DNA of 51,078 nt from an uncultured Opitutales bacterium (lineage in GTDB: Bacteria > Verrucomicrobiota > Verrucomicrobiia > Opitutales > Seribacteraceae): NCBI GenBank assembly GCA_938091675.1, contig CALKMX010000080.1, positions 1 through 51,078 of the forward strand, read 5' to 3'. The notes beneath the pieces were generated by a model. It was not told where the DNA came from. It was given only the letters and a program-made list of their open reading frames with translations, and ran no database searches. Numbering within the stretch: position 1 is the stretch's first letter; every line of letters starts with the position of its first letter. Positions 18,678 through 28,229 of this stretch are shown here, piece by piece. A program made the position numbers and the translations under genes.

Positions 18678-20438
18678 TTAAGGCACAGTTCTGTCTGATA
18701 TGGCCCGTTTCGCCAGCACATCAATTATAGAGATAGGCAAGTTGCAGACTAATCCAAGTTCCTCTGAACCAGCATACCATTTGGTTCCTCCAATACGGTC
18801 AGATAGTTTAAAAATGATTGGGTTCTCTCCGTTGGAATTAATTGATTCAAAACTTACAGAATAAATCCAGGGCAACCAGTCGCCATCCACCCAAGTACCT
18901 TCCTCATTAAAGGAAAGATCAACAAAATATTCGGCTTTGAATCCGAGGAGTTTCTCGTAGTCTTCACCTGAAGAATCATAGGTAAAGTTAAAAATCTCTT
19001 TATTTTCGCTCAGCGATTTTAATACGATTTGATCTGATGAAAAATGAGTCGGTAAAAGACTACGATCCCTGTAATCGATTGCTTCTACGGATAGCAATTT
19101 GTCCCACTGGGTATTAACCAAGCAAATCAATGATTGTTCAGTTACATAAGTGCTCCATAGGGAAGTCTCTGAATTAGACCTAGATATCAAAATTGTGTTT
19201 CGGATACTATTATTTTCCTCAATTTCAAGTTGAAACTGGGGTCGATCAAACCCCTGTTGCTCCACACTAATTGAATTTGGATTCATTTCCGTGATGGTAG
19301 TGACTTCAACCGCATTAAGATTGTGAGTAAAATCCCGAACAACTCCCATATCCGATTGGAAAGAAAATGTATTTGTGCCATTATCTTCCAGACCAATCCA
19401 ATCATTCTCATCGTTCTTTCTTAGAGTGAGAGAGCGATTGTTTTCCATTATCTTGATGCGATTTAAACTATCTAATTCCAGAGAAAACAGACGCTTCTCT
19501 CTTAGCTTAAGAGATAAATGATTAAAATTCTCTAAGAACTCTTCCTGTACATAAAAAATTTGTTGGTGGTTGGTTGATCTCACAATTATCTTGGGTGTTT
19601 CTCCCTGTAATGTACGATTAAAAGAGAAACTGTATCTTTCCCCCATTGCCTCTACAGTAAGGTGCAAAACTTCTTGAAGCTCATTTTCTAAACTATTTTC
19701 AGCAAAGCCAATTAGTTTGTAAGATACTAATTTATGGAGGAAAGAATTTACCTCTCCTTCATCGGCCTGCAGACCTGATGGTAAGGAAAAATACCAGTCT
19801 TCCTTCTGCTTTTGAAGGGATGTAGTGATATTTCCTTCGTCGTTTTTAATTTCAGTTACTTGAAAGCTGTCAATTGCGAAAAGAGGTATATCTAAAAATG
19901 TCAATTTAGCCCATTCATTGACTGGGCGGTTTGCCAGTTGATCAATTTGACGAGGACCAAGCCAAATTGATTTATTGCCCCCATCTTCAACCAGCAAATA
20001 GCGACCAGTTTGGTCACGAGTTGCGTCACCTATGGTGAGTTTTAGCGATGAATTATTACCAAGCAGGCAAATAGATGAGGAATTCTCATCAAATCCATAA
20101 TCTTGAGGTAATTCACCCTTTACATCCAACTCGCTAAAAGTGCTTATTAGAGTTAGGTTTAAATGTGAAAGCTTCGAAATCAGGTTTGCGATGGAGATCG
20201 GTTCTGCAGGCCATGAAATTGGCTGGGTAATTTGCCAATTCATTTGATTTTTTTTCAGGATGATCGTCTGTTCGTTCAGAGGTTGCAAAAGCTCGATTTC
20301 ATGCATCCTGGAGATCATTTCAGCAAATGTGGAATTTATGTTTTCATCTGTGCCGCCTTCATCTTGAAAATAAATAAAAATCCATATTGCCAGTAAGAGG
20401 TTTGCAGATAGCAGCAGGAATGTGCGATTTTTAAACAT
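18678..20438 (-). CDS. DUF4340 domain protein, membrane-anchored
   Basis: Protein of 586 residues with one N-terminal TM (about 5-25) and an exported remainder. It shows at least two DUF4340-like units. The first runs from about residue 60 to 200 (QITQPISWPAEPISIANLISKLSHL, then an IGDATRDQTGRYLLVE strand pair). A second similar unit follows at about 210-330, and a more diverged one after that. DUF4340 proteins are of unknown function. They are typically encoded immediately after GldG-like genes, as here (4 bases after it), which is the main support. Probably a periplasmic accessory of the ABC transporter. Confidence 0.8.
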   Translation of the reverse strand: MFKNRTFLLLSANLLLAIWIFIYFQDEGGTDENINSTFAEMISRMHEIELLQPLNEQTIILKKNQMNWQITQPISWPAEPISIANLISKLSHLNLTLISTFSELDVKGELPQDYGFDENSSSICLLGNNSSLKLTIGDATRDQTGRYLLVEDGGNKSIWLGPRQIDQLANRPVNEWAKLTFLDIPLFAIDSFQVTEIKNDEGNITTSLQKQKEDWYFSLPSGLQADEGEVNSFLHKLVSYKLIGFAENSLENELQEVLHLTVEAMGERYSFSFNRTLQGETPKIIVRSTNHQQIFYVQEEFLENFNHLSLKLREKRLFSLELDSLNRIKIMENNRSLTLRKNDENDWIGLEDNGTNTFSFQSDMGVVRDFTHNLNAVEVTTITEMNPNSISVEQQGFDRPQFQLEIEENNSIRNTILISRSNSETSLWSTYVTEQSLICLVNTQWDKLLSVEAIDYRDRSLLPTHFSSDQIVLKSLSENKEIFNFTYDSSGEDYEKLLGFKAEYFVDLSFNEEGTWVDGDWLPWIYSVSFESINSNGENPIIFKLSDRIGGTKWYAGSEELGLVCNLPISIIDVLAKRAISDRTVP

Positions 20439-20442
20439 TATG

Positions 20443-22053
20443 CTACAATTCTTTTCTTAGCCAACTAACAAAAACTCCCAAAAATAAAACCACAGCTGGT
20501 ATGCTAGCAAAATAGTAAAAAACCAGATCAAATTGCTCATCTGACATCGTAATACTGTATGATTGAAGAATCCTTGGAGGTACATCAAGCATGCCATCAT
20601 TTTGATCCATCCAATATATGATGTTTCTTGCAAGTGCTTGGTTGCCGGCACCAGATCTCAGTTTTTCGTTGGACAATATTGATGACGATCCTAGCACAAT
20701 CATTTTGCCGGCAGAGGCAAGACCTGTTTGAGCAGCCTTAGATGGATTGGGGACGGACAAGGAGACTACAGGTACTGGGCCTGCAAGATCTAATAGGGGG
20801 TTTTTTTCGGGGGGGATATTTCTCTCGGTCCAACTGGAAAGTGCCCAAGATTCTCGGGAGGAAAAAATCAGCTCATGATTAATGAAGGCAGAGTCCAAAC
20901 TAGGGTCAATTTCAACTGGTCTACATCTGTCAGCTAAAATTGAAAACCCCTCGTTCATCAAGTTTTTGACCAATGGGTGGGGAGTTTCTCTTTGATAAGT
21001 TCTCAAAAAATAAGATCCAGAAAATAAATCAAAGTTTTCTCTTTTGGGGTCATAAATAAGCATATCATGACAGCGAAGTCCCCACTCTTTCAGTAATGGC
21101 CTTAACCCAAAGGCGGGGCGATCCGTCAGGGCAATTTCTTCAACTGGATCAAGGGCAACGAGTAAACAGCCCTTATCCTGGTTTATAAAGTTTCTAATCA
21201 TAGCAATTTCTTTGTCCTGAAAAAAGGATTTCGGTCCTGATATAATTAAAGCAATTGAATCATCAGGCATTCTTTCAATAGTTCCTAAATCTAAAGTCGA
21301 TACACCAATATTTCTATCTTCGATTAAGCCTCTGAGGACTGAATTGCCAAGACGGGGATCCAAGTCTTCTGGGCTCGCTTCCCCATGACCACGGGTAAAG
21401 TAAATCACTTTACGATTTTTGGAAGGGATTGCTAGTTCGAGAATGGATTTTAACAGAGTTTCTTCTCCTCTAAACTTGCCAGGTTCTAAAATGCCATTTT
21501 TAACTTCTTTCCAATCAGAATAAAATCCCGCCTCCCATATCGCTTGCCTTGCAAGAGACTCAGCAGATCTGAATGCCTGACTAGAATTATATGGATTGAC
21601 TCCATTCTCTTCTTTATAGCGAAAAAGAATACGGTTCCCATTTTTTTGGGCAGCTGCGATCAGAAGATTCGGTTTTGAGATTTTGTATTTATCTAGAATG
21701 TCCTTATTTTTACGGGGAGCATAAACATCCACACGATGAACTCTTATCGGATATGGAGTATCGGCTCTTTCAAATGCGTCCAGCAACAGTTCAAGGTCGT
21801 GCATAAACCTTTGCATAATTTTAGGCATCCGAGAGTTTTCGGGAATGGTAATGACAATATCGACAGGTTGTTCCATCCGATTCAACAGAGCCATACTCTC
21901 TCTGGATAAACTAAATTTTTTCCCCGCTGATAAGTCCAATTGAGTATCCAAACGAGAAATTATAAAGTTTAAACCAAATGAAAAAGTAAAGAGAAGGGTT
22001 ACAATGATCCAAAGATCAAGTCTACGATTTCTCTTGGCGTATTTAAAATCCAT
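20443..22053 (-). CDS. GldG-like ABC transporter auxiliary protein
   Basis: Protein of 536 residues with TMs at about 13-32 and 508-530 enclosing a large periplasmic domain. It has the ABC_transp_aux/GldG hallmarks: LDLSAGKKFSLSRESMALL after TM1, the EPVDIVITIP-like strand (here QPVDIVITIP), YFTRGHGEASPEDLD at about 220, and LLVALDPVEEI. In Bacteroidota, GldG works with GldA and GldF in gliding motility; homologues in non-gliding phyla have no settled role. It lies 5 bases after the permease gene and 4 before the DUF4340 gene. Confidence 0.85.
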   Translation of the reverse strand: MDFKYAKRNRRLDLWIIVTLLFTFSFGLNFIISRLDTQLDLSAGKKFSLSRESMALLNRMEQPVDIVITIPENSRMPKIMQRFMHDLELLLDAFERADTPYPIRVHRVDVYAPRKNKDILDKYKISKPNLLIAAAQKNGNRILFRYKEENGVNPYNSSQAFRSAESLARQAIWEAGFYSDWKEVKNGILEPGKFRGEETLLKSILELAIPSKNRKVIYFTRGHGEASPEDLDPRLGNSVLRGLIEDRNIGVSTLDLGTIERMPDDSIALIISGPKSFFQDKEIAMIRNFINQDKGCLLVALDPVEEIALTDRPAFGLRPLLKEWGLRCHDMLIYDPKRENFDLFSGSYFLRTYQRETPHPLVKNLMNEGFSILADRCRPVEIDPSLDSAFINHELIFSSRESWALSSWTERNIPPEKNPLLDLAGPVPVVSLSVPNPSKAAQTGLASAGKMIVLGSSSILSNEKLRSGAGNQALARNIIYWMDQNDGMLDVPPRILQSYSITMSDEQFDLVFYYFASIPAVVLFLGVFVSWLRKEL

Positions 22054-22058
22054 TTAAA

Positions 22059-22838
22059 CTAATGCTTGAGGCGTTCGATTTTTAAGGTAGCTAAAGTAAG
22101 AAATAATAAGGAAAGTACAATTTGATGAAGTACGGTTGATACATCAATTATACCAACCGCAAAATGTTGAGCTTTACTAAGGCCTTGGTTTAGCGATCCA
22201 AGGCAAATATCAATAAATTCATCCAATCCTTCAGGTGAACCAAAATCCCTATACTCCCCAAAATTAAAAGCCATTACTGCTAAATATAAAGTGAGCAGGG
22301 TAAAAGTAAGCATGCCGGCAACCATTTGATTTTTGGTGAGTGAACTAGAAAAGATGCCAACGGCAGTGAAACTGGCACCAAATGCCGAAAGAAAAATAAA
22401 GCCACCAACCCAGTGTTCAACCTGATTGAAGCCCAAGCTGATAGCTTGATCAGGGAATCCCAGCCATAGGAGCAAGGGGAAACAAAATGCCAACATACAA
22501 ATTAAGATAAAGAAAATCAGAGATGCGGACCATTTCCCCAACACCAGAGCAAAGGGGTCAACGGGAGCAGACATTAAGGTCTCTAATGTCCCCAATCGTC
22601 TTTCTTCAGCAAAAGATCTCATAGTTAGAAAGGGCACCAATGCGGGTGCACCAAAAGTAAGACCAACGATTAAGGAGGAGATGGGAGGCAGTATCCAATC
22701 CGTTCTGGCAAAACCTTCTATAAAAAAATTAAATCCAATCCCTAACAAAGCGAGGAAATAAAAGCTTGCTACATAAGTCGCAGGAGAAATGAATAGACCA
22801 AAAAGTTCGTGCCTAAAGATATGCCAATATCCGCTCAT
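22059..22838 (-). CDS. ABC-2 type permease, GldF-like
   Basis: Six-TM inner-membrane permease of 259 residues. The N-terminal HIFRHELFGLFISPATYV and the first cytoplasmic loop RSFAEERRLGTLETLMSAPV are the standard ABC-2/GldF coupling-helix motifs. Its ATG overlaps the ATPase stop by 4 bases (ATGA), and it is followed by the GldG-like gene, so these three should form one transporter. The substrate is not deducible from sequence. Confidence 0.88.
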   Translation of the reverse strand: MSGYWHIFRHELFGLFISPATYVASFYFLALLGIGFNFFIEGFARTDWILPPISSLIVGLTFGAPALVPFLTMRSFAEERRLGTLETLMSAPVDPFALVLGKWSASLIFFILICMLAFCFPLLLWLGFPDQAISLGFNQVEHWVGGFIFLSAFGASFTAVGIFSSSLTKNQMVAGMLTFTLLTLYLAVMAFNFGEYRDFGSPEGLDEFIDICLGSLNQGLSKAQHFAVGIIDVSTVLHQIVLSLLFLTLATLKIERLKH

Positions 22839-23884
22839 TTTAAATGAATAGAAGGAGAGTCGAGTAATTTTGGGCGAGATATCTTCCTTCTCCCTAAGTA
22901 GTCTTGATTTTCCCAGTTCTTTTTTGTTGCTCTTAGGAAAATTGTCTCCAAATCGGGCCGTGAAATTTGAAACTCAGAAATACTGAGCAGTTCATTTTGA
23001 ACAAGTGCTCTTAATATCTCTTCTGCTTTTCCTTCTCCTTCAGTTGTGGAAAAAGTATACCTTGACTTCTTCGAAATTTCTACAGGATCATCATACAACA
23101 ATTCGCAATTTTGATCAATTTGGCGTACTGCACGGTGGAGGTCTATCCTACGATTGGAGGATACAATTTCAAAAACCGTTTTGTTAATGAACATTTTTTG
23201 TAAATCGTGCATCGTTCCTTCGGCCACAATTTGTCCGTGACTTAATATGATCATCCGGTCACAGCATGCCTCCACTTCCGAAAGAATATGGCTCGAAAGA
23301 ATAAAAGACACATCACCCCGTAATCTTTCCATCATTTTTCTGGTTATGGCTGATTGCCTTGGGTCTAGCCCAATGGTTGGCTCGTCTAAGATGACCAACC
23401 TGGGTTCTGCAAGCAACGCATCCGCAATACCAACGCGTTGTCGAAAACCTTTGGAGAGATTCCCAATTTTTCTTTCTGAGATTCGCCTTTCCAAATCGCA
23501 AGCGTCCAGAGCTAAGCGGATTCTCTCTCGTTTTCTGCTGCCCGCTAAGCCCTTGAGGTTTGCACGGAAATTTAAATATTCGATAACACGTAAATCTTCG
23601 GGAAGTGGGTTATTTTCGGCAAGGAAACCAATATGTTTGCGAACCTCGCCTTCTTCCTCGGCTAAGTCTACTCCACATACTTTTGCCTCGCCAGAATCTG
23701 CCGCAATAATGCCAGAGAGTATACGCAGGGTTGTACTTTTCCCCGCCCCATTGGGTCCTAGGAATCCTACAATTTCTCCATTCCCTATAGAGAAACTAAT
23801 CCCTTTGAGTGCTTGAACCAATCCATACCTTTTGCGAAGGTTAATTACATCAACTATGGGTAATCGTTTCGCTTCAGCATTCAT
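22835..23884 (-). CDS. ABC transporter ATP-binding protein, GldA-like
   Basis: ATPase of 349 residues from the ATG at 23884 (a TTG at 23890, abutting the coaX stop, is less likely). Walker A GPNGAGKST, Q-loop region HIGFLAENNPLPEDL, signature LSKGFRQRVGIA, Walker B LVILDEPTIGLD and the switch His (SSHILSEVE) are all present. The LSKG signature is typical of the ABC-2/GldA branch. A C-terminal extension (about 230-349) carries the regulatory domain. It pairs with the downstream permease and GldG-like protein. Confidence 0.92.
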   Translation of the reverse strand: MNAEAKRLPIVDVINLRKRYGLVQALKGISFSIGNGEIVGFLGPNGAGKSTTLRILSGIIAADSGEAKVCGVDLAEEEGEVRKHIGFLAENNPLPEDLRVIEYLNFRANLKGLAGSRKRERIRLALDACDLERRISERKIGNLSKGFRQRVGIADALLAEPRLVILDEPTIGLDPRQSAITRKMMERLRGDVSFILSSHILSEVEACCDRMIILSHGQIVAEGTMHDLQKMFINKTVFEIVSSNRRIDLHRAVRQIDQNCELLYDDPVEISKKSRYTFSTTEGEGKAEEILRALVQNELLSISEFQISRPDLETIFLRATKKNWENQDYLGRRKISRPKLLDSPSIHLK

Positions 23885-23890
23885 GGTCAA

Positions 23891-24661
23891 TCAGGCCCGA
23901 TCTTGTTGATCTAAGCAAGCGAAGGCAAGACCTTCCAAAGTAAGTGAATTATGGATGAGTGCCCGTTCCAGTAAAAAGTTTTTGGCCTCTCCTCCGGTTT
24001 GAACAATTGAAAGGATTTTTTCTCCGTTTTTTTCTAGCTCAAGATTAATCGAATGCAAAATGCCATGGAGCATAGGTAAATATCCATGGCAAAGACCACT
24101 CATCATTGCCAAGCCAGTACTTTGGCCAATCGCTGAAACTGTACGGTTTTGATTGGTTAAATCGATTTGGGGAAGCATAGCCGTTCGGTTCCCTAAATAA
24201 TCGAGCATTCCCTGAGGGCCTGGAACGATTACTCCTCCAATATAGCCTGCTGTTTTAGTAACGACATCAAAGGTAGTGGCAGTACCCAAATCTATCACTA
24301 CTGCGGGAAGAGGATATTTTTTATAAACGGCGTATGAATTGGCGATCCGGTCCGCTCCAATTTCACTCGGTTTAGGGTATGCGATGGGTAAATGCGATAA
24401 AGTTCCTGCATTCAAACAATATGTATTTTGCATATTGAGTGCAGCAAGTGCGGCCTTTAGGGATTGCTCGGCAGTGGGAACAACTGAGCAATAACAAACT
24501 TTTTCATAAATCTTCCATCTCTCGATCCACTTTTTTGCAGACAAGGAAAATTCTTGTGTTGAAATAGTATTTTCATCCTGAATTTTGCCCTCCAACCAAA
24601 TTCCTCCCCGACAAGTGGTGTTGCCCAAATCCAGGCATAAAAGAGGAGATGTAAAGTTCAT
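23891..24661 (-). CDS. coaX: Type III pantothenate kinase
   Basis: First step of coenzyme A synthesis: phosphorylates pantothenate with ATP. The 256 residues carry the type III acetate-kinase-fold motifs DLGNTTCRGG (phosphate 1), GADRIANSYAV (pantothenate pocket) and VIDLGTATTFDVV (phosphate 2). The start is the ATG at 24661, which overlaps the birA stop by one base (TGATG). A TTG one codon upstream is less likely. Coupled to birA, an arrangement known from several phyla. Confidence 0.95.
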   Translation of the reverse strand: MNFTSPLLCLDLGNTTCRGGIWLEGKIQDENTISTQEFSLSAKKWIERWKIYEKVCYCSVVPTAEQSLKAALAALNMQNTYCLNAGTLSHLPIAYPKPSEIGADRIANSYAVYKKYPLPAVVIDLGTATTFDVVTKTAGYIGGVIVPGPQGMLDYLGNRTAMLPQIDLTNQNRTVSAIGQSTGLAMMSGLCHGYLPMLHGILHSINLELEKNGEKILSIVQTGGEAKNFLLERALIHNSLTLEGLAFACLDQQDRA

Positions 24662-25710
24662 CAATGCAGGTTTACTTCTCCAGCTTGTACAATTCTTTCC
24701 CTGCCGTTCCTTAGCTTTATTCTAAGCCCGCCAGAAGAATCAATACCCAAGGCTTTTCCCGAAAAAGTTTCCTGCCCGTTGCGAATCTTTACTCTTTTGC
24801 CATACAAGTAGTCCATCTCTTGCCATTTTTGCTTAAGCTTATCATCTATATTTTGCTCCAAGCACTCGCGGGCTGCTTGAAGAGAAACTTTAATGATTTT
24901 GGCTGCCAGTTCATGGACTCGCCAATTTTTGCCAGACAAATCCTTTAATGTTGTGGAGCAATCACGAATTTCCTTAGGGAATGATTTCGCGGAAGAGTTT
25001 ACATTTAAACCAAAGCCAAAAACCATCGATCTTACCTGATCGCAGTCAATCGAGGCTTCTGTAAGCATTCCGGCAAGTTTTTGGTTATTATAAAATATAT
25101 CATTGGGCCACTTTACCGAAAGATCTTTTATGCCCGTTTGATCTTTAAGTAACTGACCAATGGAAATTCCCTGCCATAAGGTGAAGTTACGAAATTTGAC
25201 CAATTCTGCATTTGGTCGAAATGCGAGGCTTAAATAAAGGTTGCCCCCTTTCGGGCTGTGCCATTTTCTGCCCATCCTTCCTCTTCCCTCCTCTTGCTGA
25301 TGACTGAGCACAACAAATGGAGCTTTTTGTCCGCTAGCAAGGAGTCTTTCAGCTTCAGAATTAGTGCTGTCGGTATTTTTTAAAAGATAAAATGGAAGAC
25401 TGACTCCGCATTCCTTTAGCCATGCATTCAGCAGAGGTTTGACCAATAGATCAGGCTCACCAGCTAGACGATATCCCCGATTCTGGCTTGCTTCAATGGA
25501 TAAGCCGGCCTTTCGCAATTTATCAATTCTTGCCCAAACACCCACCCGGGACATTTTTAGACGCTCTGCCAAATAATTTCCAGACAAGTAATGCGGAGAT
25601 GCTTGAAGCAAGGCCCTTAGTACAAAAGAATCAGGATCCTGAGGTTTTTTCAAAGGCGATTTTGCCTTTGGTTTAAAAACTTTTTTTTGGCCTAATTCGT
25701 ACTTAGCCAT
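24661..25710 (-). CDS. birA: Biotin--protein ligase with N-terminal HTH
   Basis: Attaches biotin to AccB through biotinyl-AMP. Its 349 residues consist of an N-terminal winged-helix region (about 30-85; GNYLAERLKMSRVGVWARIDKLRKAGLSI), a catalytic domain with the GRGRMGRKWHS biotin loop (about 145-155) and KWPNDI, and the C-terminal SH3-like domain (about 300-349). The HTH suggests it can also act as a biotin-responsive repressor, as in E. coli. A lysine-rich tail precedes the HTH. It starts directly after the nadC stop (TGAATG). Confidence 0.95.
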   Translation of the reverse strand: MAKYELGQKKVFKPKAKSPLKKPQDPDSFVLRALLQASPHYLSGNYLAERLKMSRVGVWARIDKLRKAGLSIEASQNRGYRLAGEPDLLVKPLLNAWLKECGVSLPFYLLKNTDSTNSEAERLLASGQKAPFVVLSHQQEEGRGRMGRKWHSPKGGNLYLSLAFRPNAELVKFRNFTLWQGISIGQLLKDQTGIKDLSVKWPNDIFYNNQKLAGMLTEASIDCDQVRSMVFGFGLNVNSSAKSFPKEIRDCSTTLKDLSGKNWRVHELAAKIIKVSLQAARECLEQNIDDKLKQKWQEMDYLYGKRVKIRNGQETFSGKALGIDSSGGLRIKLRNGRERIVQAGEVNLH

Positions 25711-26643
25711 TCATCTAATCCAGTCCAGGCCTATATCAACCCACCTGGCCGCATGTGTGGGAGCTCCAGTCGATATAAAGTGAGGTTTAGCCTGAGCATA
25801 TTCCAGTAAATTATTTTGATTAATTCCTCCGCTCGCTTCCAAAACCACGCGATTTTTATTGAGATCGACTGCTTGGGCAACTTCAAGCGGAGAAAAATTA
25901 TCAAGCAAGATTGCATCAACTTGTCCCTCGATTGCAGCTTCGAGTTGGGAAAGATGATCGATTTCAACTTCGACTAATTTTTCGTTGGCTCTTTTTTTAA
26001 CATCTTTGAGAAAATGGCTTAATGAAAGATTGTCTGATAATTTTGCAGCACTCAAATGGTTGTCTTTGATAAGGATACGGTCAAAAAGTCCAAACCTGTG
26101 ATTGAAAGAACCTCCACACGCAGTGGCAAATTTTTCAAAAATACGAAGGCCTGGGGTTGTCTTGCGTGTGTCTAGAAGCCCGACGTTTTCCTGTTCAAGG
26201 ATTTGTACGAAATCAGCCGCTTTTGTAGCGATGCCGGATAGTCTCTGGATAAAGTTTAAGAGGGTTCTTTCCAAAGCGAGGATTTGAGGGATGGCTCCTT
26301 TGAGGATACCAACAATCTCTCCTGGGTTGCAAACTTCCCCGTCTTTGAGCATCCCTTCAAATTCGACCTCATTGCAGGAAAAGACGGGAATCATCAAATC
26401 GGGCAACTTGATTCCACATAACACAAACTTTTCACGTGCAATTAACTGAGCAACCCCTTCCCCTTGAAGCCCGCAAGCGGTCGAAGTTAAATCATTTTGC
26501 CAAGGCGGTTGACCAGCTTCAGGTCTAAGATCCTCTTTCGCACAGCAAGTAAGAAGAGCAGAGTGTAGGTATGTGGCTTGTTCAACCTCACGCCAAGATA
26601 TTCTTTGGCGAAAATCGTCAATTCGGGATGGGGGATGGATCAC
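25711..26643 (-). CDS. nadC: Nicotinate-nucleotide pyrophosphorylase (carboxylating)
   Basis: Converts quinolinate and PRPP to nicotinate mononucleotide in de novo NAD synthesis. The 310 residues carry ERTLLNFIQRLSGIAT, LDTRKTTPGLR (quinolinate/PRPP site), GGSFNHRFGLFDRILIKDNHL, and VEVEIDHLSQLEAA. The start is a GTG whose last bases overlap the purA stop (GTGA). A slightly longer N-terminus than usual precedes the conserved domain. NadA and NadB are not in this window. Confidence 0.95.
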   Translation of the reverse strand: MIHPPSRIDDFRQRISWREVEQATYLHSALLTCCAKEDLRPEAGQPPWQNDLTSTACGLQGEGVAQLIAREKFVLCGIKLPDLMIPVFSCNEVEFEGMLKDGEVCNPGEIVGILKGAIPQILALERTLLNFIQRLSGIATKAADFVQILEQENVGLLDTRKTTPGLRIFEKFATACGGSFNHRFGLFDRILIKDNHLSAAKLSDNLSLSHFLKDVKKRANEKLVEVEIDHLSQLEAAIEGQVDAILLDNFSPLEVAQAVDLNKNRVVLEASGGINQNNLLEYAQAKPHFISTGAPTHAARWVDIGLDWIR

Positions 26644-28214
26644 GAAAGAACGGAAACTTGAACGGATTTACTCTCAAGGAAATCCCGGGTATGGGGAAGG
26701 TCGGAGATAATCTGTCCTGGATCTGGACCAATCCCAATAAATCGAATTTCGGGCAGTTTCTCATGCTTCCATCCATGCGGATAAGCTACTTCAATGAGTG
26801 AGATCAGCATTTCCGCAATATATTCCTTAGCCTGGGGAGGCAGCTGTTGAAAGGAGGTTAACCCCCGAAGGTCATCTTTCCAACCGGGTAAAGTTTTGTA
26901 AACGGGCTTCAATTTTTGGCGAAGTGATTCATTTCGAGGTACCGATCGGGTATGGGTGCCATCAGGCATTTTATAGGCAGTGCAAATTTTGAGCTCGGGC
27001 GGAACGGTATCATCTAAGGTCAGAGCATCTAGCTTGTTGATAACAATCTGGTCAAAGCCTCCATATCTTAGTGCGTTTCCTTTTTCTACCGCATCAAACC
27101 ATCCAACCATTCGTTGCCTCCCAGTCGAAGTGCCAAATTCTAACTTGGCCAATTTTGCTCCCCAAGGGTTTGCCAGATGGTCAACTTGGGTAAGGAAGTG
27201 ATGGGTACCCACTTTTGTGTCATAAGCTTTACAGCAACCAATTTGAGTAACGGGTTGTAGGGGGATTCCCCCAGAGTTGAAGAGTTCGGCACTGGTGGTA
27301 TGTGATGCGGTAACATTTGGGGTAAACCCATGACGTTTGTCTAGCCAGTAAGCCTGCCCAAATTCAGCCACCACCAATTTTTTCTTTCGCACCGAATGGA
27401 GAAGGAAGTCCCGCCCGTCCTGAATGCAATGTGCGAGTTCTTTACCCGCATTCCAGTAAACATCAATTAATTCATCTAGGTTAAGGGAAAACGGCTGCTT
27501 GCCCATAAATCTCCCAAAATCAAATTCATCGGGCGAAAAGATTCCGTCTTCAATAGAAGCCTTATTGGCTCGGGTTTCTGCTGAGGTCAGTGCATCAAAA
27601 AACTCATACCAAACTGATTCTTCCACCTTGCATACCCACCGAATCGTATCGATCGTTCGTTGACAACGTTGCTTAAGGGCGAGGGCGAAAAGATCCTTAT
27701 CTTCGAGGAAGCTTTGGTAAAATATTTGCCATTGACCTGTCTCGTCACAGTAAGCCGGACTTATCCCCCGACCCGTTGAACCGCGACTTTCCATGCCTAA
27801 TTGATTAATCCTATAATTTTCCCATGCTAAATCGAGCAGACGATGGCTCAAGTCACTCATTTGGCACTTCTCATCAATGAGTAAGCGGTTGATGACTTTT
27901 AGACCTCTGGATTCCAATGGCTTTGCTTCCCAAAGAAACTTTCGTGGGTCTGCTACCACCCCAGATCCAATAAAGAGCGTTTCAACATCTGGATCTCCCA
28001 CTCCTGACGGAAGCAAATTGAGTTTGAGACCAGCAGCGGTATGACCCGCATTGGCTCCTCCATTTACTTTCATTACCCCAGCAGCAGGTCGACCATAGGT
28101 AGATTTATGTTGCTCCAAAATTTCGTGTACAACTCGTCCTTTGCCTTCATCCCCCATACTTATCCCAATGACGGAGACCAAAGAGGATTCTGGAGATTGT
28201 TCAATCACTGACAT
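26640..28214 (-). CDS. purA: Adenylosuccinate synthetase, enlarged and diverged
   Basis: Joins IMP and aspartate with GTP to give adenylosuccinate, the first step to AMP. 524 residues from the ATG at 28214, about 95 more than the usual 430. The P-loop MGDEGKGRVVHE, GGANAGHT (catalytic His), GSTGRGISPAYCDE, STGRQRMVGWFDAV and the C-terminal LPGWKDDLRG and GPDPGQI are recognisable. Several sites differ from the norm: WGDEGKGK is MGDEGKGR, the FEGAQG-LLDID loop is AEFGQAYWLDKRHG, and TKLD is NKLD. The catalytic Asp of the P-loop is kept, so it is not the PurZ type. It follows guaB by about 15 bases, which places both IMP-consuming branches together. Confidence 0.88.
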   Translation of the reverse strand: MSVIEQSPESSLVSVIGISMGDEGKGRVVHEILEQHKSTYGRPAAGVMKVNGGANAGHTAAGLKLNLLPSGVGDPDVETLFIGSGVVADPRKFLWEAKPLESRGLKVINRLLIDEKCQMSDLSHRLLDLAWENYRINQLGMESRGSTGRGISPAYCDETGQWQIFYQSFLEDKDLFALALKQRCQRTIDTIRWVCKVEESVWYEFFDALTSAETRANKASIEDGIFSPDEFDFGRFMGKQPFSLNLDELIDVYWNAGKELAHCIQDGRDFLLHSVRKKKLVVAEFGQAYWLDKRHGFTPNVTASHTTSAELFNSGGIPLQPVTQIGCCKAYDTKVGTHHFLTQVDHLANPWGAKLAKLEFGTSTGRQRMVGWFDAVEKGNALRYGGFDQIVINKLDALTLDDTVPPELKICTAYKMPDGTHTRSVPRNESLRQKLKPVYKTLPGWKDDLRGLTSFQQLPPQAKEYIAEMLISLIEVAYPHGWKHEKLPEIRFIGIGPDPGQIISDLPHTRDFLESKSVQVSVLS

Positions 28215-28229
28215 CAAAAAGGGAGCGGT

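Noticed and set aside
26640-28214. The diverged PurA as a PurZ-type enzyme for 2-aminoadenine DNA
   Set aside because: PurZ lacks the P-loop catalytic Asp. Here GDEGKG is intact, and the gene sits beside guaB in a housekeeping run with no phage genes.
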